Origin: Cytophagales bacterium
GTDB lineage: Bacteria; Bacteroidota; Bacteroidia; Cytophagales; Spirosomataceae
Direction of reading: 5' to 3'
DNA: 64,000 bases
Assembly (NCBI GenBank): GCA_013298025.1
Contig: JAAFJE010000018.1
Location: 62,001-126,000 of the forward strand
Below the pieces are notes generated by a model. The model was not told the origin of the DNA. It ran no database searches and was given only the letters and a program-made list of their open reading frames with translations. The translations under genes and the position numbers were made by a program. This document shows, in pieces, positions 25,971 to 35,431 of this stretch (position 1 is the first letter of the stretch; every line of letters starts with the position of its first letter).

Positions 25971-27668
25971 TTACTTATGAGTAAAATATTCGGCAAGTGG
26001 TCCAAGCGTAAGGGCTGGGAAAAAGGCAAGCGCCGCTACAATGAAAATAACCGCAAAAACCATCAGTCCAAAAGTAGCTGTATCGGTTTTGAGCGTACCA
26101 GCACTTTCGGGAACAAATTTTTTATTAGCCAAAATTCCTGCAATGGCAATTGGTCCAATGATAGGCAAATACCGACTGAGTATCAGTACTATGCCTGTGC
26201 TGATATTCCAGAACGGGGTATTATCGCCCAATCCTTCAAAGCCCGAACCGTTGTTGGCTGCCGAAGAGGTGTATTCGTACAACATTTCTGAAAATCCATG
26301 AAACGAGGGGTTGTTGAGCCAAGGCAAATCGGGATGCCCCACATATACAAAAGAAGCCAGTGCCGTACCTGCCAAAATAAGCAAGGGATGCAGCAAAGCA
26401 ATGATAGAGGCTATTTTCATTTCTCTGGCTTCGATTTTTTTACCTAAAAATTCTGGCGTTCGTCCTACCATCAGGCCTGCTATAAACACCGCAATAATCA
26501 TGAATACATAAAAGTTCAGAAAGCCTACGCCAACGCCACCATAAAGGGCATTAATCATCATGCCCAACAAAGCAAACATCCCCGTCAGTGGCGTAAGGCT
26601 GTCGTGCATGGCATTGACAGACCCATTGGAAGTAACCGTAGTAGCCACCGCCCAAAAAGCCGACGAAGCTGCTCCAAAGCGTGTTTCTTTGCCTTCCATG
26701 CTGCCCAAGTTTTGTTCAATGCCCATCTGTGTCAGGGCTGGATTGCCCTGCATTTCAAGATACACCGACGGCACTACAAACAGCAGAAAACCGACCGTCA
26801 TTACCCCAAAAACGATATAGGCTAAACGTTTGCGTTGAAGATAATACCCCAAAGCAAAAATCATGGCTATAGGAATCAGTACGATGCTGGCACATTCGAG
26901 GATATTGCTTAGGTAGCTTGGATTTTCGAGCGGATGAGCCGAGTTTACGCCAAAAAAGCCTCCGCCATTAGTACCCAATTGCTTGATAGCAACCATAGCC
27001 GCCACTGGCCCTCGTGATACTTGTACGGTATCGCCTTGCAAGGTGGTGATGCTTGCTTTGCCTGCCACATTCATCGGCGTGCCTTCCCACAATAAAATGA
27101 TGGCTAAAACAAAGGAAAGGGGCAACAAAATACGGGTACAAGATTTGACAAAATAATTGTAAAAATTACCCAGTTTGTCGGTAGTGCGTGCTTTCATGGC
27201 ATTGAATACCACCGCACAAGCCGCCATTCCTGTACCAGCCGTAACAAACTGTAGAAACATCAAACAGGCTATTTGTCCTAGATACGACATTCCCGTTTCG
27301 CCCGAATAATGTTGTAGGTTGCAATTAACCAAAAATGAAATGGCTGTATTAAAAGCCAAATCAGGCGACATGGAAGGGTTTTGGTCGGGATTCCAAGGCA
27401 GCCAACCTTGGTTCATCAACACAAACATCGCCCAACCAAACCACCATACATTGATGGTAAGCAAGGCTTGTAGGTGTTGTTTCCAATTCATTTCTTGTTT
27501 ATAGGCAATACCCGACCAACGAAAAAAGAGGTTTTCTACAGGGCCAAGTACCGAGTCGAGGAAGGTTTTTTCGCCTGCATATACTTTTGCGATGTATTTG
27601 CCCAAAGGAATGGCAAGAATTACCGTAAGAAAATAGGTAAATGCAATGCCTGCAATTTCTGTATTCAT
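25971..27668 (-). CDS. kdpA: Potassium-transporting ATPase subunit A
   Basis: 565 residues with about ten hydrophobic helices. Selectivity-filter-like segments are present, including AFNTAISFLVNCNLQHYSG and QLGTNGGGFFGVNSAHPLEN, as well as TSSAANNGSGFEGL. KdpA is the K+-binding channel-like subunit of KdpFABC. Its ATG lies 4 bp after the stop of the kdpF reading frame. Confidence 0.98.
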   Translation of the reverse strand: MNTEIAGIAFTYFLTVILAIPLGKYIAKVYAGEKTFLDSVLGPVENLFFRWSGIAYKQEMNWKQHLQALLTINVWWFGWAMFVLMNQGWLPWNPDQNPSMSPDLAFNTAISFLVNCNLQHYSGETGMSYLGQIACLMFLQFVTAGTGMAACAVVFNAMKARTTDKLGNFYNYFVKSCTRILLPLSFVLAIILLWEGTPMNVAGKASITTLQGDTVQVSRGPVAAMVAIKQLGTNGGGFFGVNSAHPLENPSYLSNILECASIVLIPIAMIFALGYYLQRKRLAYIVFGVMTVGFLLFVVPSVYLEMQGNPALTQMGIEQNLGSMEGKETRFGAASSAFWAVATTVTSNGSVNAMHDSLTPLTGMFALLGMMINALYGGVGVGFLNFYVFMIIAVFIAGLMVGRTPEFLGKKIEAREMKIASIIALLHPLLILAGTALASFVYVGHPDLPWLNNPSFHGFSEMLYEYTSSAANNGSGFEGLGDNTPFWNISTGIVLILSRYLPIIGPIAIAGILANKKFVPESAGTLKTDTATFGLMVFAVIFIVAALAFFPALTLGPLAEYFTHK

Positions 27669-27672
27669 AACA

Positions 27673-27753
27673 TTAGAATTTTTCTGGTTTTAAAAGCACA
27701 TACGTGAGGTAGCCAAATACGGCCAAAGCCAACACAAAAAGGGATGTCATCAT
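27673..27753 (-). CDS. kdpF: Potassium-transporting ATPase subunit F
   Basis: A 26-residue membrane peptide, too short for usual gene calling. It has a single hydrophobic helix (SLFVLALAVFGYLTYVLL) followed by the family-typical C-terminus KPEKF. KdpF is a lipid-like stabiliser of the KdpFABC complex. It lies 4 bp before kdpA in the correct order. The start may be either of two tandem ATG codons (27753 or 27750). Confidence 0.93.
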   Translation of the reverse strand: MMTSLFVLALAVFGYLTYVLLKPEKF

Positions 27754-27758
27754 GCGTG

Positions 27759-27845
27759 TTAAATTTTTTCAAAAAAATCAATTGCTAAATAAAAAATGCC
27801 AAAGCAAACTATTGCAATAAGCAGTAACAAAACTGTAGTGAACAT
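27759..27845 (-). CDS. Tiny membrane protein at head of kdp operon
   Basis: A 28-residue open frame from an ATG at 27845, ending 5 bp before the kdpF start. It has one strong hydrophobic helix (VLLLLIAIVCFGIFYLAI) and a short charged tail (DFFEKI). The tight spacing, same strand and membrane nature suggest a real first cistron of the kdp operon. Small proteins in this position occur upstream of kdpF in other phyla, from memory. Role unknown; it may assist KdpFABC or act as a leader peptide. Confidence 0.6.
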   Translation of the reverse strand: MFTTVLLLLIAIVCFGIFYLAIDFFEKI

Positions 27846-27975
27846 GATAATGAGATTTAGGTTTGTTTGTATAGCTTATGCCAAAACTTATTCCAAATAA
27901 AAAAAAGCAACCCCAAATACACATAAACCCCTGAAAATCTATTATTTATTTTTATCCATCAGAATAAGGCACAAA

Positions 27976-28004
27976 AAAAACCTTTTCAAAATGAAAAGGT
28001 TTTT
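27976..28004. terminator. 12-bp hairpin in kdp-GH43 divergent region
   Basis: AAAAACCTTTTC (27976-27987) pairs with GAAAAGGTTTTT (27993-28004). It is terminator-like on either strand but lies between two divergent genes, so it may instead insulate or regulate. The rest of 27846-28219 shows no gene. Confidence 0.4.
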
Positions 28005-28185
28005 GTCAAAATGGAAAAGTTGCCCATTCTTCAACATAAAGAAAAAAGCTTTTGCATAATCTCATTTATCCTGACACTAGACAGACAACCAACAACAGTT
28101 GAACATACCTAAAAGCTCAAAAACTAACGATACAAACGTTGTTGATACACCTAGTTTTCAAGCAAACCTTTCTAAAAATTCAAAA

Positions 28186-28218
28186 TAAATTTGTAATATT
28201 GTGTCGAATTAACACAAT
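28186..28218 (+). promoter_or_regulatory. Promoter -7 box and start-proximal palindrome of GH43 gene
   Basis: TAAATTTG (28186-28193) matches the Bacteroidota -7 box, though no good -33 box is seen. ATTGTGT-N7-ACACAAT (28198-28204/28212-28218) ends 1 bp before the ATG and could be an operator or an mRNA hairpin covering the start. Confidence 0.45.
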
Positions 28219-28219
28219 T

Positions 28220-29164
28220 ATGAAAACAATTATCAAAGGACTTATTTTAGCCCATGTATTGAGCCTATCGGCGTGGGCACAACAGGGGGGCAATCCAATT
28301 ATTAAAGACAAATTTACAGCCGACCCTGCGGCTTTGGTCGATGGCGACAAAGTGTATTTGTATGCAGGACACGACGAAGCACCCGAACGGCAGCAGCACT
28401 ATGTGATGAACGAATGGCTTTGTTATTCGACGAGCGACATGGTGCATTGGACGGCTCATCCGAGCCCATTATCGGTCAAAGATTTTGCTTGGGCAAAAGC
28501 CGACGCTTGGGCTTCGCAGGTGACTAAGCGAGGAGATAAATATTATTGGTATGTAACGGTTGAGCATGGTACTATTCCTGGCAAAGCGATTGGGGTAGCG
28601 GTTTCCGACAGCCCAACGGGACCATTTAAAGATGCCAGAGGCAGTGCTTTGATTACCAACAACATGACAACTGAAACAAAGATTTTTTGGGATGACATAG
28701 ACCCTTCTGTCTTTATCGACGACGACGGACAAGCGTATTTGTTTTGGGGCAATACCGTTTGTTATTATGCCAAATTGAAGCCTAATATGATAGAGCTTGA
28801 CGGTCCCATTATGAAAGTAAATTTGTCAACCCCATTTACAGAAGCCCCGTGGATTCACAAACGTAAAGGATGGTATTATTTGTCGTATTCTACCGAATTT
28901 CCTGAAAAAACCGTGTATGCCATGAGTAAGTCCATCAATGGGCCTTGGCAACACAAAGGCATTCTCAACGAGTTGGCGGGCAATTGCAACACCAACCATC
29001 ATGCCATTATCGACTTTAAAGGAAAGTCTTATTTTATTTATCACAACGGTGCTTTGGCGGCAGATGCAGCTAGTTTTCACCGTTCGGTGTGCGTAGATAG
29101 GCTGTATTACAACAAAGATGGCAGTATGAAACGCATTGTTATGACTACCGAAGGAGTGAAGTGA
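28220..29164 (+). CDS. Secreted GH43 family glycoside hydrolase
   Basis: 314 residues with a signal peptide (TIIKGLILAHVLSLSAWA). It is a five-bladed propeller enzyme of GH43, usually beta-xylosidase or alpha-L-arabinofuranosidase. The expected acids are visible: the general base Asp in KFTADPAALVDG, the pKa-modulating Asp in DDIDPSVFIDDDG, and the proton-donor Glu in TEAPWIHKRKGWYYLSYS. Substrate preference within GH43 cannot be read by eye. I use the ATG at 28220; an upstream in-frame TTG at 28139 would bury the signal peptide. It is a stand-alone gene convergent with dnaE. Confidence 0.9.
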   Translation: MKTIIKGLILAHVLSLSAWAQQGGNPIIKDKFTADPAALVDGDKVYLYAGHDEAPERQQHYVMNEWLCYSTSDMVHWTAHPSPLSVKDFAWAKADAWASQVTKRGDKYYWYVTVEHGTIPGKAIGVAVSDSPTGPFKDARGSALITNNMTTETKIFWDDIDPSVFIDDDGQAYLFWGNTVCYYAKLKPNMIELDGPIMKVNLSTPFTEAPWIHKRKGWYYLSYSTEFPEKTVYAMSKSINGPWQHKGILNELAGNCNTNHHAIIDFKGKSYFIYHNGALAADAASFHRSVCVDRLYYNKDGSMKRIVMTTEGVK

Positions 29165-29316
29165 TGATTTGGTAATTTGAAAATTTGAGGATTTGAAGAT
29201 TTGAAGATGTGAGGATTTGAAGATTTGAGAATTTGAAGATGTGAAGATGTAGAAACTTTTCCACCTTCAAATTGCCACACTTTCAAATCACCAAATTTTC
29301 AAATCTTCAAATCCCT
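29165..29316. repeat. Low-complexity GATTTGAAGATTTGA repeat between convergent genes
   Basis: Many degenerate copies of a GATTTGAA/ATTTGAGG 8- to 9-mer (29165-29250) face their complement CAAATCTTCAAATC (29265-29310). The two halves can fold on each other and probably end transcription from GH43 and dnaE. It belongs to the same family as 51410-51575. Confidence 0.7.
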
Positions 29317-32300
29317 TTAATTCAACTTATAACTAATCCCTGCAATCGTTGCCAACTCGTCGAGGAGTTCGTTGGAAGGCGAGATTTTAGTTTTGCGAGA
29401 AAGCATACTCAATTCTACTTTATCTTCTGGGTCGATGACCACAACCGATAAGTTACAATTGCCTTGATTTTGGGTAAAAAGTTGGTTCAGCCTTGCGATG
29501 AGTTCGGCATTGACCAACTGCAAACCAAGCGTAATGCGGAGTTCTTTGCTAAATTTCTCCCTAATTTCAGAAAGCCATTGCACAGCCGTTGGTTTAAATT
29601 CCCACTCGTCGGGTCGTCCCCAACGATTTTTAATTTGTCCTTTGATAAACAAAAACCTATCCATCGAAACATATTTGGCTAGGTTGACAAAATCTTCACC
29701 GAACAAAGCAAACTCATAAGAACCATTGTAATCTTCTAAAGTAAAAAGCATAAATGGATTCCCATTTTTTGAAAATCGCTCAACCACTTTGGTCACAATG
29801 CCACCTACACTAATCTCTTTTCCTCTAAAACTTGGCTCTAACACCCTATCGAGCGTACAAGTACAAAAGCTTTCCAGTTCGAGGCGGAAGGTATCGAGCG
29901 GATGCCCCGAAATATAAATTCCTACTACTTCTTTCTCAAATTTGAGTCGTTCCATTTGCGACCATTTTTCGGTACTAGGAATTTTCGGCGTAGGCACATC
30001 GCCACCGCCGTCGCCAAGCATACCAAAGAGAGAGCCTTGCGAAGAAGCAGCTAACTCACTGATTTTGTTGGCATAACGAATCAGTTTTTCGATAAAAGTA
30101 CTGCCCTCTGTTTCGTCGAAATACACCGCTCGATGAATTTCGGGATAACAATCGAAAGCTCCTGCATACGCCAAACTTTCAAGCGTTTTTTTGTTGACCG
30201 TTCGTAGGTTTACCCGATTAACAAAATCAAAAATATCTTTGTAAGCCCCGTTTTTGGCTCTTTCTTCAATGATAGATTCTACGGCTGCATCGCCCGTGCC
30301 TTTAATTGCCCCCAAACCAAAACGAATTTGTCCTTTTTTGTTCACCGCAAAAGAACGCTCCGATTCGTTGATGTCTGGGCCCAATACGGGCAAGCCCATG
30401 CGTTTACATTCTTCCATGAAGAAGGTAATTTTTTCGATTTGTCCTAACGAGTTCGACATCACGGCTGCCATGTACTCGGAAGGATAATGGGCTTTTAAAT
30501 AGCCCGTTTGGTACGCCACAAAAGCATAACAAGTCGAGTGCGATTTGTTGAAAGCATATTGGGCAAAAGCTTCCCAGTCGGTCCAAATTTTATTGAGCTT
30601 ATCTTCTGGATGTCCCTTGGCTTTAGCCCCGTCGATAAATTTACCCTTCATTTTATCGAGGGTTGCTCTATCTTTTTTACCCATTGCTTTCCGTAGTACA
30701 TCGGCATCGCCTTTCGAGAAGCCTGCCAATTTCTGAGAAAGAAGCATTACCTGCTCTTGGTAAACCGTAATGCCGTAGGTATCGGCAAGGTATTCTTCCA
30801 TTTCGGGAAGGTCGTAGGTAATTTCTTCTCTGCCGTGCTTACGGTTGATAAAGTTGGGAATATATTCCAATGGCCCGGGTCGATACAGGGCGTTCATGGC
30901 AATCAAATCGGAAAATTGGTCAGGCTTGAGTTCTCGCAAGTATTTTTGCATCCCGACCGATTCAAACTGAAACGTGCCGTTAGTTTCAGCCCGTTGGTAC
31001 AGTTCGTAGGTAAGTTTGTCGTCGAGCGGAATGGTATCGAGGTCGATGCTCACACCATGGTTTTGCTTGATAAGTCGCAGGGCTTCTTTGAGGATAGAAA
31101 GGGTTTTTAGCCCCAAGAAGTCCATTTTAATTACGCCTGCGTCTTCAATAATTTTGCCCTCATATTGCGTAATGAGCAAGTTTACATCTTTAGACGTAGA
31201 AACGGGCAAAATGTCCGACAAATCTTTGGGGGCAATGATAATCCCTGCCGCATGGATGCCCGTGCCACGTACCGAGCCTTCCAAAACCAAGGCTTCTTCC
31301 AATACCTTCGAGCGTAAAGAACCTTCTTGCCTGATTTCACGCAGTCTTTTTACGTTCTCTAAATCTTCGGTTGGCAATCCTTCTTTTTCGGACAAAGACT
31401 TTTCACCCGTAATGGCGGCGTTCATGACACGGTCGAGCGAAATACCGGGCTTATCGGGTACAAGTTTGGCAAGTTCGTTCGATTCGTTGAGGGGCAAATC
31501 TAGCACCCTAGCCACGTCTTTGATAGACATTTTGGCGGCCATTGTACCATACGTAACAATGTGTGCCACTTGTTGCTTGCCGTATTTATCTACCACGTAA
31601 TCAATCACCCGTTGGCGACCTTCGTCGTCAAAATCGGTATCAATATCGGGCATTGATTTACGGTCGGGATTCAAGAAACGCTCGAAAAGCAGGTTGTATT
31701 TGATAGGGTCGATATTCGTAATACCAATACAATACGCCACCGCCGAACCTGCCGCCGAGCCACGCCCTGGGCCCACAAATACGCCGAGGTCACGACCCGC
31801 ATTGATAAAATCTTGTACAATCAAGAAATATCCAGCAAAGCCCATTGTCCGAACCACGTGCAATTCAAATGCGAGGCGTTCTTTGATATGTGGCTCTTCC
31901 CAAGCTTCGCCATACCTCGCTCTCGCTCCTTCCCAAGTGAGGTGTTCCAAATAATCATCCTGCGACACAAAGCCCGCAGGGATTTGATAATTGGGCAGCA
32001 AAATATCTTGTTTGAGCTTGAGGTGGTCGCATTTTCCTACAATCTCGTTGGTATTGTCGATGGCTTCGGGAATATGACTCCATAGTTGGGTCATTTCTGC
32101 CGTATTTTTAAAATAAAATTGGTCGTTGTAAAAAGCAAAACGCTTTCCTTTTACGCTCTCGCCGTCGTCCACGTCTTTGTAGGTTGGGGTCGATTGCTTT
32201 TCTCCCGTGTTGATACAAAGCAAAATATCGTGGGCATTGGCATCTTTTTGGTCGAGGTAATGTGAGTCGTTGGAGGCAATGACTTTTACATTGTATTTTT

Positions 32301-32889
32301 TGGCAAATTTCAACAACACCTCATTTACCTTCAATTGGTCAGGAATATCGTGGTTTTGTACCTCTATGTAATAATCTTCTCCAAACAAATCGAGCCACCA
32401 CAAAAACTCTTTTTCTCCTGCTTCTTCACCATGTTTTAGAATCGCCTGTGGCACAGATGCCCCAATACAGCACGTGGTGGCAATGAGCCCTTCATGGTAT
32501 TTTACAATCAGTTCTTTGTCGATACGGGGGTATTTGCCGTAGAGTCCTTCTATATACCCAAGCGAGCATAATTTGACCAAATTTTCATAGCCTTTGCGGT
32601 TTTTTGCCAACATCAGTTGGTGAAAACGACGGTCTTTTTGTTCTTTAGAAAAAGTACGTTTATGGCGGTCTTCTACCACGTAAAATTCGCACCCAACAAT
32701 AGGTTTTACTGCACCGCCGTGTTTGCCTGCTTCGGCCACAAACTGAAATGCCCCAAACATATTGCCGTGGTCGGTAATGGCCACCGCAGGCATATTGTCG
32801 GCTTTTGCCTTGGCGAAAAGTCCCGATATTTTCGATGCTCCGTCGAGTAAGGAATACTGTGTATGGCAGTGTAAATGACTGAATTGCAT
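29317..32889 (-). CDS. dnaE: DNA polymerase III alpha subunit
   Basis: 1190 residues, the replicative polymerase. An N-terminal PHP domain begins FSHLHCHTQYSLLDGASK. The polymerase active-site acidic motif is MPDIDTDFDDEGRQRVIDYV, and other landmarks are GRGSAAGSAVAYC, YRPGPLEYIPNFI and NKSHSTCYAFVAYQTGYLKA. A helix-hairpin-helix and an OB-fold domain (ISVGGIVTKVVERFSKNGNP) follow, then a C-terminal tail. Its length fits the single-DnaE type of Bacteroidota. It is followed upstream by the DUF2461 gene, 51 bp before its ATG on the same strand. Confidence 0.98.
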   Translation of the reverse strand: MQFSHLHCHTQYSLLDGASKISGLFAKAKADNMPAVAITDHGNMFGAFQFVAEAGKHGGAVKPIVGCEFYVVEDRHKRTFSKEQKDRRFHQLMLAKNRKGYENLVKLCSLGYIEGLYGKYPRIDKELIVKYHEGLIATTCCIGASVPQAILKHGEEAGEKEFLWWLDLFGEDYYIEVQNHDIPDQLKVNEVLLKFAKKYNVKVIASNDSHYLDQKDANAHDILLCINTGEKQSTPTYKDVDDGESVKGKRFAFYNDQFYFKNTAEMTQLWSHIPEAIDNTNEIVGKCDHLKLKQDILLPNYQIPAGFVSQDDYLEHLTWEGARARYGEAWEEPHIKERLAFELHVVRTMGFAGYFLIVQDFINAGRDLGVFVGPGRGSAAGSAVAYCIGITNIDPIKYNLLFERFLNPDRKSMPDIDTDFDDEGRQRVIDYVVDKYGKQQVAHIVTYGTMAAKMSIKDVARVLDLPLNESNELAKLVPDKPGISLDRVMNAAITGEKSLSEKEGLPTEDLENVKRLREIRQEGSLRSKVLEEALVLEGSVRGTGIHAAGIIIAPKDLSDILPVSTSKDVNLLITQYEGKIIEDAGVIKMDFLGLKTLSILKEALRLIKQNHGVSIDLDTIPLDDKLTYELYQRAETNGTFQFESVGMQKYLRELKPDQFSDLIAMNALYRPGPLEYIPNFINRKHGREEITYDLPEMEEYLADTYGITVYQEQVMLLSQKLAGFSKGDADVLRKAMGKKDRATLDKMKGKFIDGAKAKGHPEDKLNKIWTDWEAFAQYAFNKSHSTCYAFVAYQTGYLKAHYPSEYMAAVMSNSLGQIEKITFFMEECKRMGLPVLGPDINESERSFAVNKKGQIRFGLGAIKGTGDAAVESIIEERAKNGAYKDIFDFVNRVNLRTVNKKTLESLAYAGAFDCYPEIHRAVYFDETEGSTFIEKLIRYANKISELAASSQGSLFGMLGDGGGDVPTPKIPSTEKWSQMERLKFEKEVVGIYISGHPLDTFRLELESFCTCTLDRVLEPSFRGKEISVGGIVTKVVERFSKNGNPFMLFTLEDYNGSYEFALFGEDFVNLAKYVSMDRFLFIKGQIKNRWGRPDEWEFKPTAVQWLSEIREKFSKELRITLGLQLVNAELIARLNQLFTQNQGNCNLSVVVIDPEDKVELSMLSRKTKISPSNELLDELATIAGISYKLN

Positions 32890-32940
32890 AGCGTTAAACA
32901 GAATGATGAATGATAGGAACGACCCGTATTAGCGTTGCAT

Positions 32941-33627
32941 TTACAAGCTAATTTCTGGCTCTTCGTGGTCGAAGAAAATGGCATTGAGGTAGTCGAGATA
33001 AGGCTTCAAAGTTTTACAATACTCCCCTACTTTTTGTTCAAAATCGGTTTGTAAGACTTCGGCATCCGTAAATTTTTTCCAAAAAAACAATTGTTTGTAT
33101 TGTAATAAATCTAAATCTGGATGCTGCTTGTCGTAACCTTTGGGGGCTGTTTTGACCTTCTCGCCTACGCCTGTGCCAAACATATCGACAAAGGTAGGAT
33201 TATAGATGATATTCTTCAAACTTTGGGCATTGTAATCAATTTCTTGTCGAAACGTTGCCAATTGGGCAGGTGTCGGGGCATACATCCCTCCGCCCAAAAA
33301 CGACTCGCTGTTGGGTTGGATATGCAAGTAATAATCCATACGGTTTGATTTACGCCCACCTTCCGAAAAACTGGCAGAAAGCCATGTTTTATAGGGCGAT
33401 TTATCAAGTGAAAAACGCACATCTCTGGCGATACGATAGTTGCAATCTTTCACTTTTACCCCCGACATATTTTCAAATGTACCAATCAGATGAATCAAGT
33501 GTTGAATGCTTTCTTCAAAAGAAGCCTTCACCGATTCATACGGTTTTTTGTTTGCCTGAAACCACTCTCTTGTATTATTGGCGGCTAGTTCACGAAGAAA
33601 ATCTAAAGTCTGTTGCGTTATTGCCAT
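32941..33627 (-). CDS. DUF2461 / TIGR02453 family protein
   Basis: 228 residues with the family hallmarks: TLDFLRELAANNTREWFQAN near the N-terminus, CNYRIARDVRFSLDKSPYKT, YYLHIQPNSESFLGGGMYAP and the QEIDYNAQSLKNII helix. It has no signal peptide and is probably cytoplasmic. The family is widespread and conserved, but no activity has been demonstrated to my knowledge. It lies just upstream of dnaE on the same strand and may be co-transcribed with it. Confidence 0.88.
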   Translation of the reverse strand: MAITQQTLDFLRELAANNTREWFQANKKPYESVKASFEESIQHLIHLIGTFENMSGVKVKDCNYRIARDVRFSLDKSPYKTWLSASFSEGGRKSNRMDYYLHIQPNSESFLGGGMYAPTPAQLATFRQEIDYNAQSLKNIIYNPTFVDMFGTGVGEKVKTAPKGYDKQHPDLDLLQYKQLFFWKKFTDAEVLQTDFEQKVGEYCKTLKPYLDYLNAIFFDHEEPEISL

Positions 33628-33807
33628 TGTGCTAGAATTGCCTGTTATCTGTACTACTTCCGAATTTATCCGTTGAAATTACATAAAATGTTTGAACCAC
33701 GATTTGATGGATTGGAGGAATTTGTAGAATTTTGTCAAATATTAATTCAAACGTATTACAAGAAACGAACGCCCAGAAGGTAAAATCTGCTGGGCAACTG
33801 AGAAATA

Positions 33808-34782
33808 ATGAGAATTTTAACAGGCATTCAAGCCTCTGGACGACCACATTTGGGTAATATATTGGGGGCGATTCGTCCGGCGGTGACGCTTTCTAAAGAC
33901 CCTTCTAATGAATCATTTTTGTTCATTGCCGATTTGCATACGCTTACCAGTTTGAAAGATGGCGAGCAACTCAAGCGAAATACCTACGCCATTGCGGCGG
34001 CTTGGTTGGCTTGTGGTTTCGATGCCGACCATAACTATTTCTACCGTCAGTCACGTTTGGCGGGTTTTCACACCGAATTGATGTGGTACCTCAATTGCTT
34101 TACGCCCTTTCCGATGCTCGCCAATGCCCATAGTTTCAAAGAAAAATCGGAGAAATTGGCCCATGTAAACGCTGGTTTGTTTACGTATCCAGTGTTGCAA
34201 GCGGCAGATATTGTGTTGTACGATGCCCATGTAGTGCCCGTAGGTAAAGACCAACGCCAGCATTTGGAAATGACCCGAGACATCGCTGCGGCATTTAACC
34301 GACAATACAACGAAGAAGTGTTGGTGTTACCAACTGCCAAAATTGATGAGCAAGTGATGACGATTCCGGGTATTGATGGACAAAAAATGAGTAAGTCGTA
34401 TGGCAATTATATTGATATATTTTTACCAGAAAAAGAATTGTTAAAAGTTGTCAAGAAAATCGTAACCGACACTACGCCTCTCGAAGAGCCTAAAAATCCC
34501 GATACTTGTAATGTGTTTAAGCTGTATCAGTTGGTTGCTACGGAGGCAGAAACAGCCGAAATCCGACAAAAATACTTGGCTGGAGGCTTTGGGTATGGTC
34601 ATGCCAAACAGGCCTTGCACGAGGTATTGGTAAGAGAATTTGCGGAGGAACGTCGTTTATTTGCTTATTATATGGAAAACATTCCCGAACTAGAAGCCAA
34701 GCTCAAAATAGGAGAAGCACGTGCCGAAAGTATTGCTCGGGCTACCATCAAAAGAGTGAGAACGGTACTTGGGTTTGAGTAA
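33808..34782 (+). CDS. trpS: Tryptophan-tRNA ligase
   Basis: 324 residues, a class I aminoacyl-tRNA synthetase that charges tRNA-Trp. The HIGH-like signature is GIQASGRPHLGNILGAI, and the KMSKS loop is present as GIDGQKMSKSYGNYIDIF. The stretch VGKDQRQHLEMTRDIA is conserved in TrpRS. The ATG follows gagaaata. It is a stand-alone housekeeping gene that marks the left edge of the repeat-rich accessory region. Confidence 0.97.
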   Translation: MRILTGIQASGRPHLGNILGAIRPAVTLSKDPSNESFLFIADLHTLTSLKDGEQLKRNTYAIAAAWLACGFDADHNYFYRQSRLAGFHTELMWYLNCFTPFPMLANAHSFKEKSEKLAHVNAGLFTYPVLQAADIVLYDAHVVPVGKDQRQHLEMTRDIAAAFNRQYNEEVLVLPTAKIDEQVMTIPGIDGQKMSKSYGNYIDIFLPEKELLKVVKKIVTDTTPLEEPKNPDTCNVFKLYQLVATEAETAEIRQKYLAGGFGYGHAKQALHEVLVREFAEERRLFAYYMENIPELEAKLKIGEARAESIARATIKRVRTVLGFE

Positions 34783-34795
34783 GATTGGGGGCTGT

Positions 34796-34843
34796 TATCG
34801 GTGTACACTTCTGTAACACGGATTTTCAATCCGACGAAAAATA
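34796..34843 (+). repeat. Dispersed copy of repeat A
   Basis: The segment GTTATCGGTGTACACTTC...ACACGGATTTTCAATCCGAC followed by GAAAAATAGC is a single copy of the unit that is arrayed at 38700-39245. Core palindrome CGGATT-TTC-AATCCG. It supplies the leader of the gene at 34871. Confidence 0.85.
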
Positions 34844-34870
34844 GCTATTTCGATCTGATTACTGGACAAA

Positions 34871-35296
34871 ATGAATAAAAGCGAGAAAAAAGTTATTATT
34901 CCAACAAAACCTATCATGCTTATGCGTAAGGATTTAGAGATTACAGAAAAAGGGATTCTAATTAGAATATCAAAAAGATATAAAGAGAATATGTCAGCAA
35001 CGTATCTCTATGAGTCAACCAGAGGAGTTTGGAAGATAGCAAATGGAAGGTATGAAAAGGCTGATTATGCCTTTGCTATTGCCAATAGCTTTATTTTAGA
35101 GGTTTACAAAATAGACTCGTGGCATCCAGCAGGAACAACCCATTATACTACTCGTGATGATGTAAATATTACAGGTCGTAAAGAGTTTTTAGGAACGTTG
35201 GCAGAAGAAAGTATCAGAGCAAAATACGTAGGTAAAAGTGTTCAAGAGTACTTCAAAAAAGGTAGCTCAAATCCAATCAATTATATCAATATTTGA
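34871..35296 (+). CDS. Small conserved protein of unknown function
   Basis: 141 residues, no signal peptide or membrane helix. The N-terminal half is basic; the C-terminal half reads FILEVYKIDSWHPAGTTHYT and then GRKEFLGTLAEESIRAKYVG plus NPINYINI. I have seen this C-terminal pattern (EV.kI.sW..AGT...R then GR.EF.G.....IR..YvGkSV) in orphan proteins and fused to other domains, but I cannot name a family or function; an EVE-like nucleic-acid-binding fold is only a guess. It is bordered on both sides by copies of repeat A, like a small cassette. Confidence 0.65.
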   Translation: MNKSEKKVIIPTKPIMLMRKDLEITEKGILIRISKRYKENMSATYLYESTRGVWKIANGRYEKADYAFAIANSFILEVYKIDSWHPAGTTHYTTRDDVNITGRKEFLGTLAEESIRAKYVGKSVQEYFKKGSSNPINYINI

Positions 35297-35317
35297 TACA
35301 ATTCTGTTATCTGTATA

Positions 35318-35396
35318 TCAGTTATCGGTGTACACTTCCGTAACACCGATTTTCAATCCGACGTGACTTTGAGTCATACCATGAGTATTGCACTCA
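35318..35396 (+). repeat. Repeat A copy joined to a hairpin relic
   Basis: A repeat A copy (ACCGATTTTCAATCCGACG near 35345-35363) joins directly to TGACTTTGAGTCATACCATGA, which matches the inner part of the 13-bp-stem hairpin at 36471-36499. It looks like a deletion relic of the composite element. Confidence 0.8.
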
Positions 35397-35431
35397 AAAT
35401 ATTTCATTTATATTTTATCATCATATTATTT

